Part shown: piece by piece, positions 44,908 to 55,181 of the stretch
Layout: each line of letters begins with the position of its first letter
Position numbering within the stretch: position 1 is the first letter of the stretch
From: Paracoccus sigandri
Lineage (GTDB): Bacteria; Pseudomonadota; Alphaproteobacteria; Rhodobacterales; Rhodobacteraceae
Assembly: GCF_003709565.1 (NCBI RefSeq)
Contig: NZ_QNRC01000008.1
Span: 124,001 to 188,000, forward strand
Reading direction: 5' to 3'
DNA: 64,000 nucleotides
Notes under the pieces: model-generated
Told to the model about the DNA's origin: nothing
Seen by the model: only the letters and a program-made list of their open reading frames with translations
Databases searched by the model: none
Translations under genes and position numbers: made by a program

Positions 44908-46056
44908 TCATCCCTTGATCAGCGTGACGGTGGCGATGGCGGCGAGGCCCTCGCGCCGGCCCGTGAAGCCCAGCCGTTCCGAGGTGGTGGCCTTGACGCT
45001 GACCCGGCCGGGCTCGATGTCGGCGATATCGGCCAGCCGGTCCTGCATGGCCTGGGCATGGGGGCCGATCTTCGGCGCCTCGCAGATCAGCGTCACGTCG
45101 GCATTGCCGATGCGGAAGCCCTGGGCGCGGGCAAGATCGGCGGCGTGGCGCAGGAAGATGGCGCTGTCGGCGCCCTTCCATTGCGGGTCCGAGGGCGGGA
45201 AATGCCGGCCGATATCGCCCTGGGCCAGCGCGCCGTAGATGGCGTCGGTCAGCGCGTGCATGCCGACATCGGCATCGGAATGGCCCATCAGCCCCGCCTC
45301 ATGCGCGACCCGCACGCCGCAGAGCGTGACGTGATCGCCCGGCCCGAAGGCGTGGACGTCGTAACCATTGCCCAGACGGATATCCATCGCAGTCCCCAGC
45401 AGGTTTTCGGCGCGGGCGAAATCGCCGGGCCAGGTGATCTTCAGATTGGTCTCGCTGCCTTCGGTGATGGCAACGGGGATGCCGGCCTTGCGGGCCAGTT
45501 CCACGTCGTCGGCGGCGTCCTGCGGGTGCAGCCGGTGCGCCGTGGATATTTGGGCCAAGGCGAAACCCTGCGGGGTCTGCGCGCGAAACAGCCCCTCGCG
45601 CGCGGCGGTGCCGGTGACGAGGCCGCCCTCGCCGCGCCACAGCGCGTCGGTGACGGGCAGGGCGGGCGCGGCGGCCGGGGCGCCCGATTGCAGCGCGTCG
45701 ATCACGCCCTGGATGACGGCGTCCTCGATCAGGGGGCGGGCGCCGTCATGGATCAGCACATGGGTGATCGGGCTGCCTTCCAGCCTGTCCAGCGCGGCGC
45801 GGACGCTGGCCGCGCGGGTCTCTCCGCCGGTGACGATGGTGACGCGCCCGCCGAATTCGGCGATGGCGTGGGCCATGTCCTCGGCATGGACGACCAGCAC
45901 CACGCGTTCGAAGCCGGCGAAGGCGTCCAGCGCGCGGGCCAGCACGCTGCGCCCGGCCAGGTCGCGCCATTGCTTGGGCGCCGCGCCGCCCGCGCGGCTG
46001 CCGCGCCCGGCGGCCGTGACGATGGCGCCGTAGCCTGCGGGGGCGCGGACCGTCAT
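44908..46056 (-). CDS. ispDF: bifunctional IspD/IspF enzyme
   Basis: Two non-consecutive steps of the MEP isoprenoid pathway in one protein, common in alphaproteobacteria. 382 residues: IspD (1-225; [20 protein letters not shown] nucleotide motif, [11 protein letters not shown]) and IspF (226-382; [17 protein letters not shown] with zinc ligands, [15 protein letters not shown]). Coupled to purL by ATGA and 4 bases before pgpA. Confidence 0.96.
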   Translation of the reverse strand: MTVRAPAGYGAIVTAAGRGSRAGGAAPKQWRDLAGRSVLARALDAFAGFERVVLVVHAEDMAHAIAEFGGRVTIVTGGETRAASVRAALDRLEGSPITHVLIHDGARPLIEDAVIQGVIDALQSGAPAAAPALPVTDALWRGEGGLVTGTAAREGLFRAQTPQGFALAQISTAHRLHPQDAADDVELARKAGIPVAITEGSETNLKITWPGDFARAENLLGTAMDIRLGNGYDVHAFGPGDHVTLCGVRVAHEAGLMGHSDADVGMHALTDAIYGALAQGDIGRHFPPSDPQWKGADSAIFLRHAADLARAQGFRIGNADVTLICEAPKIGPHAQAMQDRLADIADIEPGRVSVKATTSERLGFTGRREGLAAIATVTLIKG

Positions 46057-48233
46057 GCGTGATCGGGCATGTCGCCCCTGATCGCCGCGGCGAAGGCGCT
46101 GCGGTAGAGCTGCGACAGTTCCGCCAGATCGCCCGCGTCGTCGCCCATCTGCACCGCCATGCCGCCGAAGAGCCCGACCTGCGCGGCCGGAACGCCCGCC
46201 CGCTCGGCGGCCTTCAACAGCGCATCGGCCCCCGCCGCGTCGCAGGCAACCAGGTAGCGGGCCTGGTCCTCGCCGAAGAGCTGCGCGATGTCGCCGCTGT
46301 CCAGCCGCAAGCCGATGCCCGCGGCCTCGGCCATCTCGAAGCCCGCCAGCGCCAGCCCGCCATCCGAGAGGTCCGCCGCCGCCTTCACATGGGCGCGGTT
46401 GTCGCGCAGGAATTCGCCATGCAGCCGCTCGGTTGCCAGATCCACCGGCGGGGTGTCGCCGGCCTCGATCCCGAAGGCCTCGGCGGCCAGCGCCGATTGG
46501 CCCAGATGGCCGCGCGTCTCGCCGATGAGGATGGCGAGGTCGCCTTCCTCGGGCAGGCCCGCGATCAGCTCGTCCAGATCCGCGATCAGGCCGACGCCGC
46601 CGATGGTGGGCGTGGGCAGGATGCCCTTGCCGTCGGTCTCGTTGTAGAGCGAGACATTGCCCGAGACGATGGGGAAATCCAGCGCCCGGCAGGCCTCGCC
46701 GATGCCCTTGATGGCGCCGACGAACTGGCCCATGATCTCGGGCTTTTCGGGGTTGCCGAAATTCAGGTTGTCGGTCGTGGCGAGCGGCAGGGCGCCCACG
46801 GCGGTCAGGTTGCGCCAGGCCTCGGCCACGGCCTGCTTGCCGCCCTCGTAGGGGTTGGCCTTGACGTAGCGGGGGGTCACGTCGCTGGTGAAGGCCAGCG
46901 CCTTCCGGGTGCCATGGACACGGACCACGCCGGCGCCCAGGCCGGGGCGGCGGATCGTGTCGGCGCCGACCTGGGTGTCGTATTGTTCCCAGACCCAGGC
47001 CTTGTGCGCGTAGTTGGGGCTGCCGATCAGCGCGCGCAGGGCCTTGATCGGAGTGATCTCGGGCAGTTCCGGCGCGGCTTCGGCGGCGGGGGTTTCCACC
47101 CAGGGCCGGTCATATTCCGGCGCGCTGGAGGAGAGCTTCGACAGCGGCAGGTCGGCCTTGACCTCGTTGCCGTGGACGATCAGGAAGCGGTCCTCGGCGA
47201 TGGTCTCGCCGACGATGGCGAAGTCGAGGTCCCATTTCTCGAAGATCGCGCGGGCCTCGGCCTCCTTCTCGGGCTTCAGGACCATCAGCATGCGTTCCTG
47301 GCTCTCCGACAGCATCATCTCGTAGGCGGTCATGCCGGTTTCGCGCTGCGGCACGGCGTCGAGGACCAGCTTGATCCCCAGGCCGCCCTTGTCGCCCATC
47401 TCGACGGCCGAGCAGGTCAGCCCCGCCGCGCCCATGTCCTGGATCGAGATCACGCTGTCGGTCTGCATCAGCTCCAGGCAGGCCTCCAGCAGGCATTTCT
47501 CGGTGAAGGGGTCGCCGACCTGCACGGTCGGGCGCTTTTCCTCGATCGTGTCGTCGAATTCGGCGCTGGCCATGGTCGCGCCGCCGACGCCGTCGCGGCC
47601 AGTCTTGGCGCCCAGATAGACGACCGGCATGCCGATCCCCGAGGCCGCCGAATAGAAGATCTTGTCCGTATCGGCCAGGCCGGCGGCGAAGGCGTTCACC
47701 AGGCAGTTGCCGTCATAGGAGCGGTGGAAACGCACCTCGCCGCCCACATTGGGGACGCCGAAGGCATTGCCATAGGCGCCGATCCCCTCGACCACGCCCT
47801 TGACCAGATGCGCGGTCTTGGGATGTTCGGGCCGGCCGAAGGACAGCGAATCCATCGCCGCGATGGGCCGGGCGCCCATGGTGAAGACGTCGCGCAGGAT
47901 GCCGCCGACGCCGGTCGCGGCGCCCTGGTGCGGCTCGATATAGCTCGGATGGTTGTGGCTCTCCATCTTGAAGACCACGGCCTGGCCGTCGCCGATATCG
48001 ACCACGCCCGCGTTTTCACCGGGGCCGCAGATCACCTGCGGGCCGTCCACCGGCAGGGTGCGCAGCCATTTCTTCGAGGATTTGTAGGAGCAATGCTCGT
48101 TCCACATCGCGCTGAAGATGCCCAGCTCGGTAAAGCTTGGCTCGCGGCCGATGATCTGCAGGATGCGGTCGTATTCGTCGGGTTTCAGCCCGTGCGCGGC
48201 GATCAGGTCCGGGGTGATCGTCGGTTCCTGCAT
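46053..48233 (-). CDS. purL: phosphoribosylformylglycinamidine synthase subunit PurL
   Basis: ATP-dependent FGAM synthase, fourth purine step, small-PurL type acting with PurQ and PurS. 726 residues. Blocks: [54 protein letters not shown] (in parts) and [14 protein letters not shown] 48233 is preceded by AGGAAGGG; the upstream extension to 48317 is atypical. A terminated small RNA lies about 100 bases upstream on the same strand. Confidence 0.96.
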   Translation of the reverse strand: MQEPTITPDLIAAHGLKPDEYDRILQIIGREPSFTELGIFSAMWNEHCSYKSSKKWLRTLPVDGPQVICGPGENAGVVDIGDGQAVVFKMESHNHPSYIEPHQGAATGVGGILRDVFTMGARPIAAMDSLSFGRPEHPKTAHLVKGVVEGIGAYGNAFGVPNVGGEVRFHRSYDGNCLVNAFAAGLADTDKIFYSAASGIGMPVVYLGAKTGRDGVGGATMASAEFDDTIEEKRPTVQVGDPFTEKCLLEACLELMQTDSVISIQDMGAAGLTCSAVEMGDKGGLGIKLVLDAVPQRETGMTAYEMMLSESQERMLMVLKPEKEAEARAIFEKWDLDFAIVGETIAEDRFLIVHGNEVKADLPLSKLSSSAPEYDRPWVETPAAEAAPELPEITPIKALRALIGSPNYAHKAWVWEQYDTQVGADTIRRPGLGAGVVRVHGTRKALAFTSDVTPRYVKANPYEGGKQAVAEAWRNLTAVGALPLATTDNLNFGNPEKPEIMGQFVGAIKGIGEACRALDFPIVSGNVSLYNETDGKGILPTPTIGGVGLIADLDELIAGLPEEGDLAILIGETRGHLGQSALAAEAFGIEAGDTPPVDLATERLHGEFLRDNRAHVKAAADLSDGGLALAGFEMAEAAGIGLRLDSGDIAQLFGEDQARYLVACDAAGADALLKAAERAGVPAAQVGLFGGMAVQMGDDAGDLAELSQLYRSAFAAAIRGDMPDHA

Positions 48234-48331
48234 GTCTGGCCCTTCCTGCCCATGGGGAGTCAGGCGCCTTTTAAGTGCTGGCGGGGCGCATGGGAAGGGG
48301 CTGGGGCGTTCCGGCATCCCCTTGCGCGAAC

Positions 48332-48357
48332 AAAAAAAAGCCGGGCATAAGCCCGGC
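48332..48357 (-). terminator. rho-independent terminator upstream of purL
   Basis: Seven-base GC stem GCCGGGC/GCCCGGC with TTAT loop followed by T8 on the minus strand; the strongest terminator in the window. Confidence 0.9.
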
Positions 48358-48413
48358 CTAAGTCCAACAGGGAGGTAGAAGGTGATGAGTTGCTAGGCTT
48401 CCCATCGCCTTCG
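48332..48413 (-). ncRNA. probable trans-acting small RNA with anti-SD motif
   Basis: Candidate transcript of about 80 bases. Promoter-like TTGAAT (48448-48443) and TAAATC (48425-48420) are spaced 17. The RNA would contain CACCUUCUACCUCCCUG, complementary to Shine-Dalgarno sequences, and ends with the hairpin GCCGGGC-UUAU-GCCCGGC plus eight U (48357-48332). No ORF fits. On the plus strand GGGAGGTAGAAGGTGATG looks like a ribosome site but leads only to a three-codon frame. Confidence 0.65.
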
Positions 48414-48558
48414 TAGCCCGATTTATGTGCAGGATGAGAACTATTCAAGAAAATTCATGCTGCGCCCGCAGCATAGCGGCCATGCAGTTGCCGAATGGCT
48501 ACACGATAAAGTTGTAGAAACCCAGCGGATTCTACGACCAAGGTTGCAGGGTTCGGGG

Positions 48559-49464
48559 CTAGGCGGTGCCGTTCTCGCTCTGCTGGCGGCGATAGGCCTG
48601 GATCTCCTCCAGCACGAAGTCGCGGAAGGCGGCGACGCGCCGGGTCTGGCGCAGCTCCTCGGGATAGGCAAGGAAAACCGGGACTTCGCCCGATTCGACA
48701 TCGGGCAGGACCCGGACCAGCCGGGGATTGTCGGCGGTCAGATAGTCGGGCAGCACGCCGATCCCGACATTGGCCAGAACGCCCTGCAACACGCCTAGGT
48801 AGTTGTTCACCGTCAGCGTCGAGGTGATGTTCTGCGACATCAGCTCCTGCACCAGCCGCGCGCCGGCTGCAACCTGGGGTTGATTGGCCTTCTGGCAGAT
48901 GAGCCGATGCGGGATCAGGTCGGCGATGCCCTGCGGCGTGCCGGCATGGTCCAGGTATTCCTGCGTGGCGTAAAGCCGCATGCGGATGTTCAGCAGTCGG
49001 CGGCGGATCAGGTCGGACTGGCTGGGCTCCTTCATGCGGATGGCCACGTCGGCCTCGCGCATGGGCAGGTCCAGCACCCGTTCCTCCAGCATCAGGTCGA
49101 TCTTCAGGTCGGGATATTTCTCGTAGAGCTTGACCAGGCGCGGCGCCAGCCACAGCGTCCCGAAGCCCACGGTGGTCGTCACCTTCAGCTCGCCGAAGAC
49201 ATGTTCCTCGCTGTCGCGGATCCGCGCCGAGGCGCCTTCCAGCTTGCGCGCCATCGAGGAGGTCGCCTCGAACAGCAGTTCGCCCTGCTCGGTCAGAATC
49301 AGCCCGCGCGCATGGCGGTGGAACAGCGTCGTTCCCAGCGATTCCTCCAGCGCGCGGATCTGGCGGCTGACGGCGGATTGCGACAGATGCAGCGTGTCGC
49401 CGGCATGGGTCAGGCTGCCCGCATCGGCCACCGCGTGAAATATTCTGAGCTTGTCCCAGTCCAT
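48559..49464 (-). CDS. LysR family transcriptional regulator
   Basis: 301-residue LTTR. N-terminal winged HTH: LRIFHAVADAGSLTHAGDTL, SQSAVSRQIRALEESLGTTLF. The effector-binding domain follows. Start at 49464 (MDWDKLRIF) fits the family; the longer frame adds 34 atypical residues. It is divergent from iorAB with 161 bases between, so control of indolepyruvate/aromatic amino acid catabolism is likely. Confidence 0.9.
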   Translation of the reverse strand: MDWDKLRIFHAVADAGSLTHAGDTLHLSQSAVSRQIRALEESLGTTLFHRHARGLILTEQGELLFEATSSMARKLEGASARIRDSEEHVFGELKVTTTVGFGTLWLAPRLVKLYEKYPDLKIDLMLEERVLDLPMREADVAIRMKEPSQSDLIRRRLLNIRMRLYATQEYLDHAGTPQGIADLIPHRLICQKANQPQVAAGARLVQELMSQNITSTLTVNNYLGVLQGVLANVGIGVLPDYLTADNPRLVRVLPDVESGEVPVFLAYPEELRQTRRVAAFRDFVLEEIQAYRRQQSENGTA

Positions 49465-49481
49465 CGTTGTTACAATCCTGC

Positions 49482-49590
49482 GATAGCAGCCATGCATTTT
49501 TTGCAAACCTATCCTGACAGGCGCTATCAAGCAAGATGCTGCGTTGCGGCGACGAATTTCCTTCATTAGTCAATAGTTCTGACCTATAAT
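49482..49590. promoter_or_regulatory. LysR/iorAB divergent control region
   Basis: Consensus TATAAT at 49585-49590 with TTCATT 17 bases upstream (49562-49567) is a likely iorAB promoter. An inverted repeat GATAGC (49482-49487)/GCTATC (49523-49528) may be the LysR binding area. GGGGAGGA precedes the iorAB ATG. Confidence 0.6.
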
Positions 49591-49625
49591 GCCGCCAAGG
49601 CCAGTAATCCTTGGGGAGGACCAGG

Positions 49626-52600
49626 ATGAGCAAGCAGGAATTCTCGCTTTCCGACCGTTTCGATCTAACGAAGACCCACGTTCTTTTGAACGGCACGCAA
49701 GCCCTGGTACGGCTGATGCTGATGCAGGCGGCACGCGACGAACGGGCGGGGCTGAATACGGCGGGGCTGGTGACGGGCTATCGCGGCAGCCCGCTTGGCG
49801 GGGTCGACCTGCAGATGATGCGCGAGGGCAAGCGGCTGGCGGCGGCCGACATCCTGTTCCAGCCGGGCCTGAACGAGGACCTGGCCGCGACCGCCATCTG
49901 GGGCAGCCAGCAGGCCGAACTGCGCGGCGAGGGCAGGTATGACGGCGTCTTCGCGCTGTGGTACGGCAAGGGGCCGGGGGTGGACCGTTCCGGCGACGTG
50001 ATGCGGCACGCGAACATGGCGGGCAGTTCGAAGCATGGCGGCGTGGTGATGGCCATGGGCGACGACCATACCGGCGAAAGCTCGACCGTGCTGCACCAGT
50101 CGGACTGGGCGATGATCGACGCCTATATCCCGGTCCTGTCGCCGGCGGGGGTGCAGGAGATCCTGGATTACGGGCTCTATGGCTTTGCCCTGTCGCGGTT
50201 TGCGGGCGTCTGGACCGGGCTGAAGACGATGAAGGACACGGTCGAGGCGACCGCCGTGGTCGATGGCGACCCGCACCGGCTGAGCTTCGTCGCCCCCGAT
50301 TTCAGGATGCCCGAGGGCGGGCTGAACATCCGGCTGGGCGACACGCCGGTCGCGCAGGAAGCGCGGATGATCGACCACAAGCGGTGGGCGGCCGAGGCGT
50401 TCTCGCGCGCGAACCGGATCGACCGCCGCGTCTGGGGCAAGCCGGGTGCGAAGATCGGCTTCGTCGCGGCGGGGAAGAACTGGCTGGACCTGGTCCATGC
50501 ACTGACCCTGCTGGGCATCGACGAGGCCGAGGCCGAGCGGCTGGGCCTGACCACCTACAAGGTCGGGCAGACCTGGCCTCTGGACATGAAGTCCATGCAG
50601 GAATGGTCTGAAAACCTTGAGCTTATCGTCTGCGTCGAGGAAAAGCGCAAGCTGATCGAGGTGCAGCTGAAGGAAGCGATCTTCGACAATCGCCGCGGCC
50701 GCCGGGTGCATGGCTGGAAGCACGACCGCAGCGGCGAGGAACTGTTCCCCACCCGCTATGCGCTGGACCCGGTGATGATCGCCCAGAAGATCGGCGCCAT
50801 CCTGATCGAGGAGGGGCGCGGCACCGAACATATCCGCGCCGGGCTGGAGCGCCTGAACGAGGTGCGCCGCAACGACAACGCGCCGGAAATCGCCACCCGG
50901 ACGCCGTGGTTCTGCTCGGGCTGCCCGCATAACAGCTCGACCCGCCTGCCCGAGGGCAGCCGCGCCTATGCGGGCATCGGCTGCCACTACATGGTGCAGT
51001 GGATGGGCCGCGAGACCGAGGGCTTCACCCATATGGGCGCCGAGGGGGCGAACTGGGTGGGCGAAGCGCCGTTCAGCAAGAGAGCGCATGTTTTCCAGAA
51101 CCTTGGCGACGGAACCTATAATCATTCCGGGGTTCTGGCGATCCGGGCTGCGCTGGCGGCGGGCACGAACATCACCTACAAGATCCTCTATAACGACGCC
51201 GTGGCGATGACCGGCGGCCAGCCGAACGAGGGCGGGCTGACCGCGCCGCAGATCGCCCGCGAATTGCTGGCCATGGGGGTAAGCCCGGTCGTGGTGGTCC
51301 ATGACCGGAAGGAAGAGGTCGACCCGGCGCAATTCCCCAAGGGCCTGCGCTTCGAGGAACGCGCCGAGATGATGGCGGTCCAGCGCGAGCTGGAGACCGC
51401 CCCCGGCGTCAGCGCGATCCTCTACATCCAGACCTGCGCCGCCGAAAAGCGCCGCCGCCGCAAGAAGGGCGCCTTTCCCGACCCCGACCGCCGCATCTGG
51501 ATCAATCCCGAGGTCTGCGAGGGCTGCGGCGATTGCGGGGTGCAGTCGAACTGCGTCTCGATCGTGCCGCTGGAAACCGAACTTGGCCGCAAGCGCCAGA
51601 TCGACCAGTCCAGCTGCAACAAGGACTATTCCTGCGTGAACGGCTTCTGCCCCAGCTTCGTCTCGGTCCGGGGCGGCAAGCTGCGAAAGCCGAAGCCCGA
51701 GGCGTTCGAGCTGCCCGACCTGCCCGCGCCCTTGCTGCCCGCGATCAGCGGGACGCATAACCTGGTCATCACCGGCGTCGGCGGCACCGGCGTCGTGACC
51801 ATCGGCGCGGTGCTGGCCCAGGCCGCCCATATCGACGGCAAGGGCGCCGGCATGATGGAGATGGCGGGCCTGGCCCAGAAGGGCGGCGCGGTCCATATCC
51901 ACCTGCGGCTGGCCAACGACCCCGGCGACATCAGCGCCATCCGCGTCGCGGTGGGCGAGGCCGACTGCATCATCGGCGGCGACCTGGTGGTGACGGCGGG
52001 GGCCAAGACCATCGGGCTGATGACCAAGGGCCGCACCGGCGCGGTGGTCAACGACCACGAGATCATCACCGGCGACTTCACCCGCTTCCGCGACTTCCAG
52101 GTGCCCTCGGACCGGCTGAAACTGTCGCTTCAGGCGCGGCTGGGCGACAGGCTGGCTTTCTTCGACGCCAATGACCTGGCGCTGCGGCTGCTGGGGGACT
52201 CGATCTATTCCAACATGCTGGTGCTGGGCGCGGCCTGGCAGCAGGGGCTGATCCCGCTGACCGAGGAGGCGATCCTGGAGGCGATCCGCCTGAACGGCGC
52301 CAAGATCGCGGAAAACCAGCGCGCCTTCCGGATCGGCCGGTGGGCGATGGCCTTTCCCGAACAGGCCGCGAAACCCGCGGAGGTAACGCAGCTTCCGCCC
52401 GACCCGGTCGAATATCGCGCCGCGCGCCTGGTCGACTACCAGTCGAAGCGCCTGGCCCGGCGCTTTCGCAAGCTGGTCGATGCTGCCCCCGCGTCGCTGC
52501 GCGAATCCGTCGCGCGGGGATATTACAAGCTGCTGGCCTACAAGGACGAATACGAGGTCGCGCGGCTGCACCTGGCCACAGCCGGGCAGGTCGCCGAAAA

Positions 52601-53015
52601 ATGGGAGGGCGAGGTGAAGCTATCCTTCCACCTGGCCCCGCCGATCCTGCCGGGCCGGGATGCGCAGGGTCGCCCGAAGAAGCGCGAATTCGGGCCGTGG
52701 ATGCTGAAGGGCTTCCGCCTGCTGGCGGCCATGCGGCATCTGCGGGGCACGCCGCTGGACCCCTTCGGCCATGCGGCCGAGCGCCGGCGCGAACGCGCGC
52801 TGATCCGCGAATACGAGGCGGACATGCGCGAGATCTTCGCCGCGGTCACCGATGCGACCATGTCGGTGGCGATCGAGCTGGCCGAATTGCCGCTGGCCAT
52901 CCGCGGCTTCGGGCCGGTCAAGGAGGAGGCCATGCGACATGCGGCCGATCGTCGCGCCGCCCTTCTGGCGCAGTTTCGCGGCGGTCAGGCACCCATCCGT
53001 GAAGCCGCTGAATGA
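49626..53015 (+). CDS. indolepyruvate ferredoxin oxidoreductase (fused IorAB)
   Basis: Converts aryl-pyruvates from aromatic amino acids to aryl-acetyl-CoA with ferredoxin reduction; TPP enzyme. 1129 residues with alpha and beta parts fused: pyrimidine/TPP domains (GLVTGYRGSPLGGVDLQMM; CSGCPHNSSTRLPEGSRAYA), a 4Fe-4S ferredoxin segment (CEGCGDCGVQSNCVS, later CNKDYSCVNGFCPSF, near residues 625-680), and the gamma-type domain VITGVGGTGVVTIGAVLAQA. ATG at 49626 has GGGGAGGA upstream. LysR regulator is divergent. Confidence 0.94.
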   Translation: MSKQEFSLSDRFDLTKTHVLLNGTQALVRLMLMQAARDERAGLNTAGLVTGYRGSPLGGVDLQMMREGKRLAAADILFQPGLNEDLAATAIWGSQQAELRGEGRYDGVFALWYGKGPGVDRSGDVMRHANMAGSSKHGGVVMAMGDDHTGESSTVLHQSDWAMIDAYIPVLSPAGVQEILDYGLYGFALSRFAGVWTGLKTMKDTVEATAVVDGDPHRLSFVAPDFRMPEGGLNIRLGDTPVAQEARMIDHKRWAAEAFSRANRIDRRVWGKPGAKIGFVAAGKNWLDLVHALTLLGIDEAEAERLGLTTYKVGQTWPLDMKSMQEWSENLELIVCVEEKRKLIEVQLKEAIFDNRRGRRVHGWKHDRSGEELFPTRYALDPVMIAQKIGAILIEEGRGTEHIRAGLERLNEVRRNDNAPEIATRTPWFCSGCPHNSSTRLPEGSRAYAGIGCHYMVQWMGRETEGFTHMGAEGANWVGEAPFSKRAHVFQNLGDGTYNHSGVLAIRAALAAGTNITYKILYNDAVAMTGGQPNEGGLTAPQIARELLAMGVSPVVVVHDRKEEVDPAQFPKGLRFEERAEMMAVQRELETAPGVSAILYIQTCAAEKRRRRKKGAFPDPDRRIWINPEVCEGCGDCGVQSNCVSIVPLETELGRKRQIDQSSCNKDYSCVNGFCPSFVSVRGGKLRKPKPEAFELPDLPAPLLPAISGTHNLVITGVGGTGVVTIGAVLAQAAHIDGKGAGMMEMAGLAQKGGAVHIHLRLANDPGDISAIRVAVGEADCIIGGDLVVTAGAKTIGLMTKGRTGAVVNDHEIITGDFTRFRDFQVPSDRLKLSLQARLGDRLAFFDANDLALRLLGDSIYSNMLVLGAAWQQGLIPLTEEAILEAIRLNGAKIAENQRAFRIGRWAMAFPEQAAKPAEVTQLPPDPVEYRAARLVDYQSKRLARRFRKLVDAAPASLRESVARGYYKLLAYKDEYEVARLHLATAGQVAEKWEGEVKLSFHLAPPILPGRDAQGRPKKREFGPWMLKGFRLLAAMRHLRGTPLDPFGHAAERRRERALIREYEADMREIFAAVTDATMSVAIELAELPLAIRGFGPVKEEAMRHAADRRAALLAQFRGGQAPIREAAE

Positions 53016-53081
53016 TCTGGATCATTTCCAAATGCCGCGCGGCGCCCTAAAACGGCTTCGCGCGGCAGAAGGAGTGGCAGC

Positions 53082-53894
53082 ATGGCGGTTGGGGTTTTCG
53101 ATTCGGGTCTGGGTGGTCTGACGGTCCATCAGGCCATTGCCGCGCGCCTGCCGGACCTGCCGCTGATCTATCTGGGCGACAACGCCCATGCGCCCTACGG
53201 CGTGCGCACGGCCGACGACATCTTCGATCTGACCTGCGCCGGGGTCGAGCGCCTTTGGCAGGAAGGCTGCGACCTGGTGATCCTGGCCTGCAACACCGCC
53301 TCGGCCGCCGCGCTGAAGCGGATGCAGGAAACCTGGCTGCCCGCCGACAAGCGGGTCCTGGGCGTCTTTGTGCCGATGATCGAGGCGCTGACCGAGCGGC
53401 GCTGGGGCGACAATTCCCCCCCGCGCGAGGTGGCGGTCAAGCATGTGGCGCTGTTCGCCACGCCCGCGACCGTGGCCAGCCGCGCCTTCCAGCGCGAACT
53501 GGCCTTCCGCGCCGTCGGCGTCGATGTCGAGGCGCAGCCCTGCGGCGGCGTGGTCGACGCCATCGAGATGGGCGACGAGATCCTGGCCGAGGCGCTGGTG
53601 ACATCCCATGTCGAGGCGCTGCTGCGCCGGATGCCTTACCCCGAGGCCGCGATCCTGGGCTGCACGCATTATCCTTTCGTCGAGGCTGCATTCCAGCGCG
53701 CCCTGGGCGAGAATGTGAAGGTCTATTCGCAGGCCGGTCTGGTCGCCGAAAGCCTGGCTGACTATCTGCAGCGCAGGCCGGAATTCCTTGGCGGCGGGAC
53801 CGTGTCCCGGTTTCTGACGACGGGCAACCCCGAGCGGGTGTCGGGCAAGGCCACGCAGTTCCTGCGCCGCCCGCTTCGCTTCGAGGCAGCATGA
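53082..53894 (+). CDS. murI: glutamate racemase
   Basis: Makes D-glutamate for peptidoglycan. 270 residues. [11 protein letters not shown] (acid D7), the two catalytic Cys in [11 protein letters not shown] and LGCTHYPF, and [11 protein letters not shown]. Preceded by a GAAGGAG ribosome site. A perfect palindrome ATGATC-TG-GATCAT (53012-53025) overlaps the preceding iorAB stop. Confidence 0.94.
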   Translation: MAVGVFDSGLGGLTVHQAIAARLPDLPLIYLGDNAHAPYGVRTADDIFDLTCAGVERLWQEGCDLVILACNTASAAALKRMQETWLPADKRVLGVFVPMIEALTERRWGDNSPPREVAVKHVALFATPATVASRAFQRELAFRAVGVDVEAQPCGGVVDAIEMGDEILAEALVTSHVEALLRRMPYPEAAILGCTHYPFVEAAFQRALGENVKVYSQAGLVAESLADYLQRRPEFLGGGTVSRFLTTGNPERVSGKATQFLRRPLRFEAA

Positions 53895-53903
53895 GGTTTT
53901 CAA

Positions 53904-54362
53904 ATGGCAGGCTTGAAATCGCTTAAGAAACGGCGCCGCGTCCAGGTTCTTCTGGCGGCCTCGGTCGCGCTGCTGATCGCGGTGGGGCTGATCGGCTACG
54001 GGTTCCGGGACGGCATCAACCTCTATCGCTCGCCCAGCCAGGTGACCGAGGCGGCGCCCGACCCGGACGAGTATTTCCAGCTGGGCGGGCTGGTCAAGGA
54101 CGGCTCGATCGTCGAGCGCGACGGGGTCGAGTTCGACTTCGTCATCACCGACGGCGCGGCCGAGATCCAGGTCAGCTATGTCGGGGCCGAGCCGCGCCCG
54201 GACCTGTTCTCGGAAGGCCAGGGCACGATCGCCAAGGGCTATTACCGCAATGGCCGTTTCGAGGCGCGCGACCTGTTGGCCAAGCATGACGAGACCTATA
54301 TGCCGCGCGAGGTCATCGACACGCTGAAGGCGACCGGCGTCTATCAGGAGCCGACCTCCTAG
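53904..54362 (+). CDS. ccmE: cytochrome c maturation protein CcmE
   Basis: Periplasmic heme chaperone. 152 residues: one N-terminal membrane anchor (VQVLLAASVALLIAVGLIGY, residues 13-32) and an OB-fold with the heme-binding H128 and Y132 in LAKHDETYMP. It lies 9 bases after murI. CcmF and CcmH are encoded about 2 kb further on the other strand. Confidence 0.95.
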   Translation: MAGLKSLKKRRRVQVLLAASVALLIAVGLIGYGFRDGINLYRSPSQVTEAAPDPDEYFQLGGLVKDGSIVERDGVEFDFVITDGAAEIQVSYVGAEPRPDLFSEGQGTIAKGYYRNGRFEARDLLAKHDETYMPREVIDTLKATGVYQEPTS

Positions 54363-54390
54363 AGGCGGGTCGCTTGCCTCGGGCGGCGGC

Positions 54391-54463
54391 GGGGGGCTGT
54401 CTGCCCCCCGGTCCCTTCGGGACTCCCCCCGAGGATATTTTTGCCAAGATGAAAGCGGGCTGG
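54391..54463 (+). repeat. dispersed GC-rich intergenic repeat (copy A)
   Basis: GGGGGGCTGTCTGCCCCCC hairpin, GGTCCCTTCGGGACT hairpin, then CCCCCCGAGGATATTTTTGC and CAAGATGAAAGCGGGCTGG. It sits between ccmE and the lysis cassette and is the most complete intergenic copy of the family. Confidence 0.75.
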
Positions 54464-54495
54464 TTCCTTCTTGGGGGCGGGCAACGCGCGCCGGG

Positions 54496-54511
54496 TTAAC
54501 GGCGGGTTAAC
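54496..54511. promoter_or_regulatory. CtrA binding site
   Basis: TTAA-CGGCGGG-TTAAC matches the CtrA consensus TTAA-N7-TTAAC exactly. It lies 59 bases upstream of the endolysin start, in a GC-rich region where such a match is uncommon. Confidence 0.75.
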
Positions 54512-54569
54512 CGGGCATCATCACCCTTGGCCGATCCGCCGGAGGGGCGGTGGGCAGAAGGGGAACGTC

Positions 54570-55181
54570 ATGCGAAGCGTCGAGGAGATAGCGCGCGAGA
54601 TCGTCGCGCGCGAGGGTGGCTATGTGAATGACCTGGACGATCCGGGCGGGGCCACGAATTACGGCGTCACCATCGGCACGATGCGGGCGCTGGGGCTGGA
54701 CCTGAACCGCGACGGGCGGATCGACAGCAGCGACGTGAAGGCGCTGACGCGGGTCCAGGCGCAGCAGATCTTCGTCGAGCATTATTTCAGGCGTCCGCGC
54801 CTGGCCGAATTGCCCGAAGCGGTGCAGGCCAGCGCCTTCGACATGTATGTGAATGCGGGCGCCAATGCGGTGAAGATCCTGCAGCGGCTGGTCTCGCGCA
54901 TGGGATTCGCGGCGGCAGCGGACGGGATCGTCGGGCCGAAGACCATCGCCGCCGCGCGCGAGGCGGCCGAGGCCGCGCCGCTGCATCTGGCCGACGCCTA
55001 TGGCATCGCGCGGCGCAACTATTACTATGCGCTGGCCGATCAGCGCCCGGCCAGCCGCAAATATGCGCGCACGCGGGCCGGCGGGAAGGGCGGCTGGATC
55101 ACCCGCGCCGAGGAGTTCATCGCCCCGCGCTATCACCTGACCGAGGCGGAACATCGCGAAAGGACTGCGAAATGGGCCTGA
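54570..55181 (+). CDS. holin-associated N-acetylmuramidase (GTA endolysin type)
   Basis: Peptidoglycan hydrolase, glycosyl hydrolase 108 family with a C-terminal PG-binding_3 domain. 203 residues. The catalytic Glu is E15 in VAREGGYVND, followed by DPGGATNYGVT; the second domain includes DGIVGPKTIAAAR. No signal peptide, as expected for an enzyme released through a holin. Orthologous in type to the Rhodobacter capsulatus endolysin used to release its gene transfer agent. CtrA box upstream; overlaps the holin gene. Confidence 0.9.
   Translation: MRSVEEIAREIVAREGGYVNDLDDPGGATNYGVTIGTMRALGLDLNRDGRIDSSDVKALTRVQAQQIFVEHYFRRPRLAELPEAVQASAFDMYVNAGANAVKILQRLVSRMGFAAAADGIVGPKTIAAAREAAEAAPLHLADAYGIARRNYYYALADQRPASRKYARTRAGGKGGWITRAEEFIAPRYHLTEAEHRERTAKWA

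Noticed and set aside
45543..45570. Repeat-like GGATATTTGGGCCAA inside ispDF
   Set aside because: It resembles the dispersed repeat core, but IspD has normal length here and no hairpin parts flank it; chance similarity cannot be excluded.
53012..53025. Palindrome ATGATC-TG-GATCAT at the iorAB stop
   Set aside because: Short, overlaps coding sequence and has no T run; no evidence that it is an operator or terminator.
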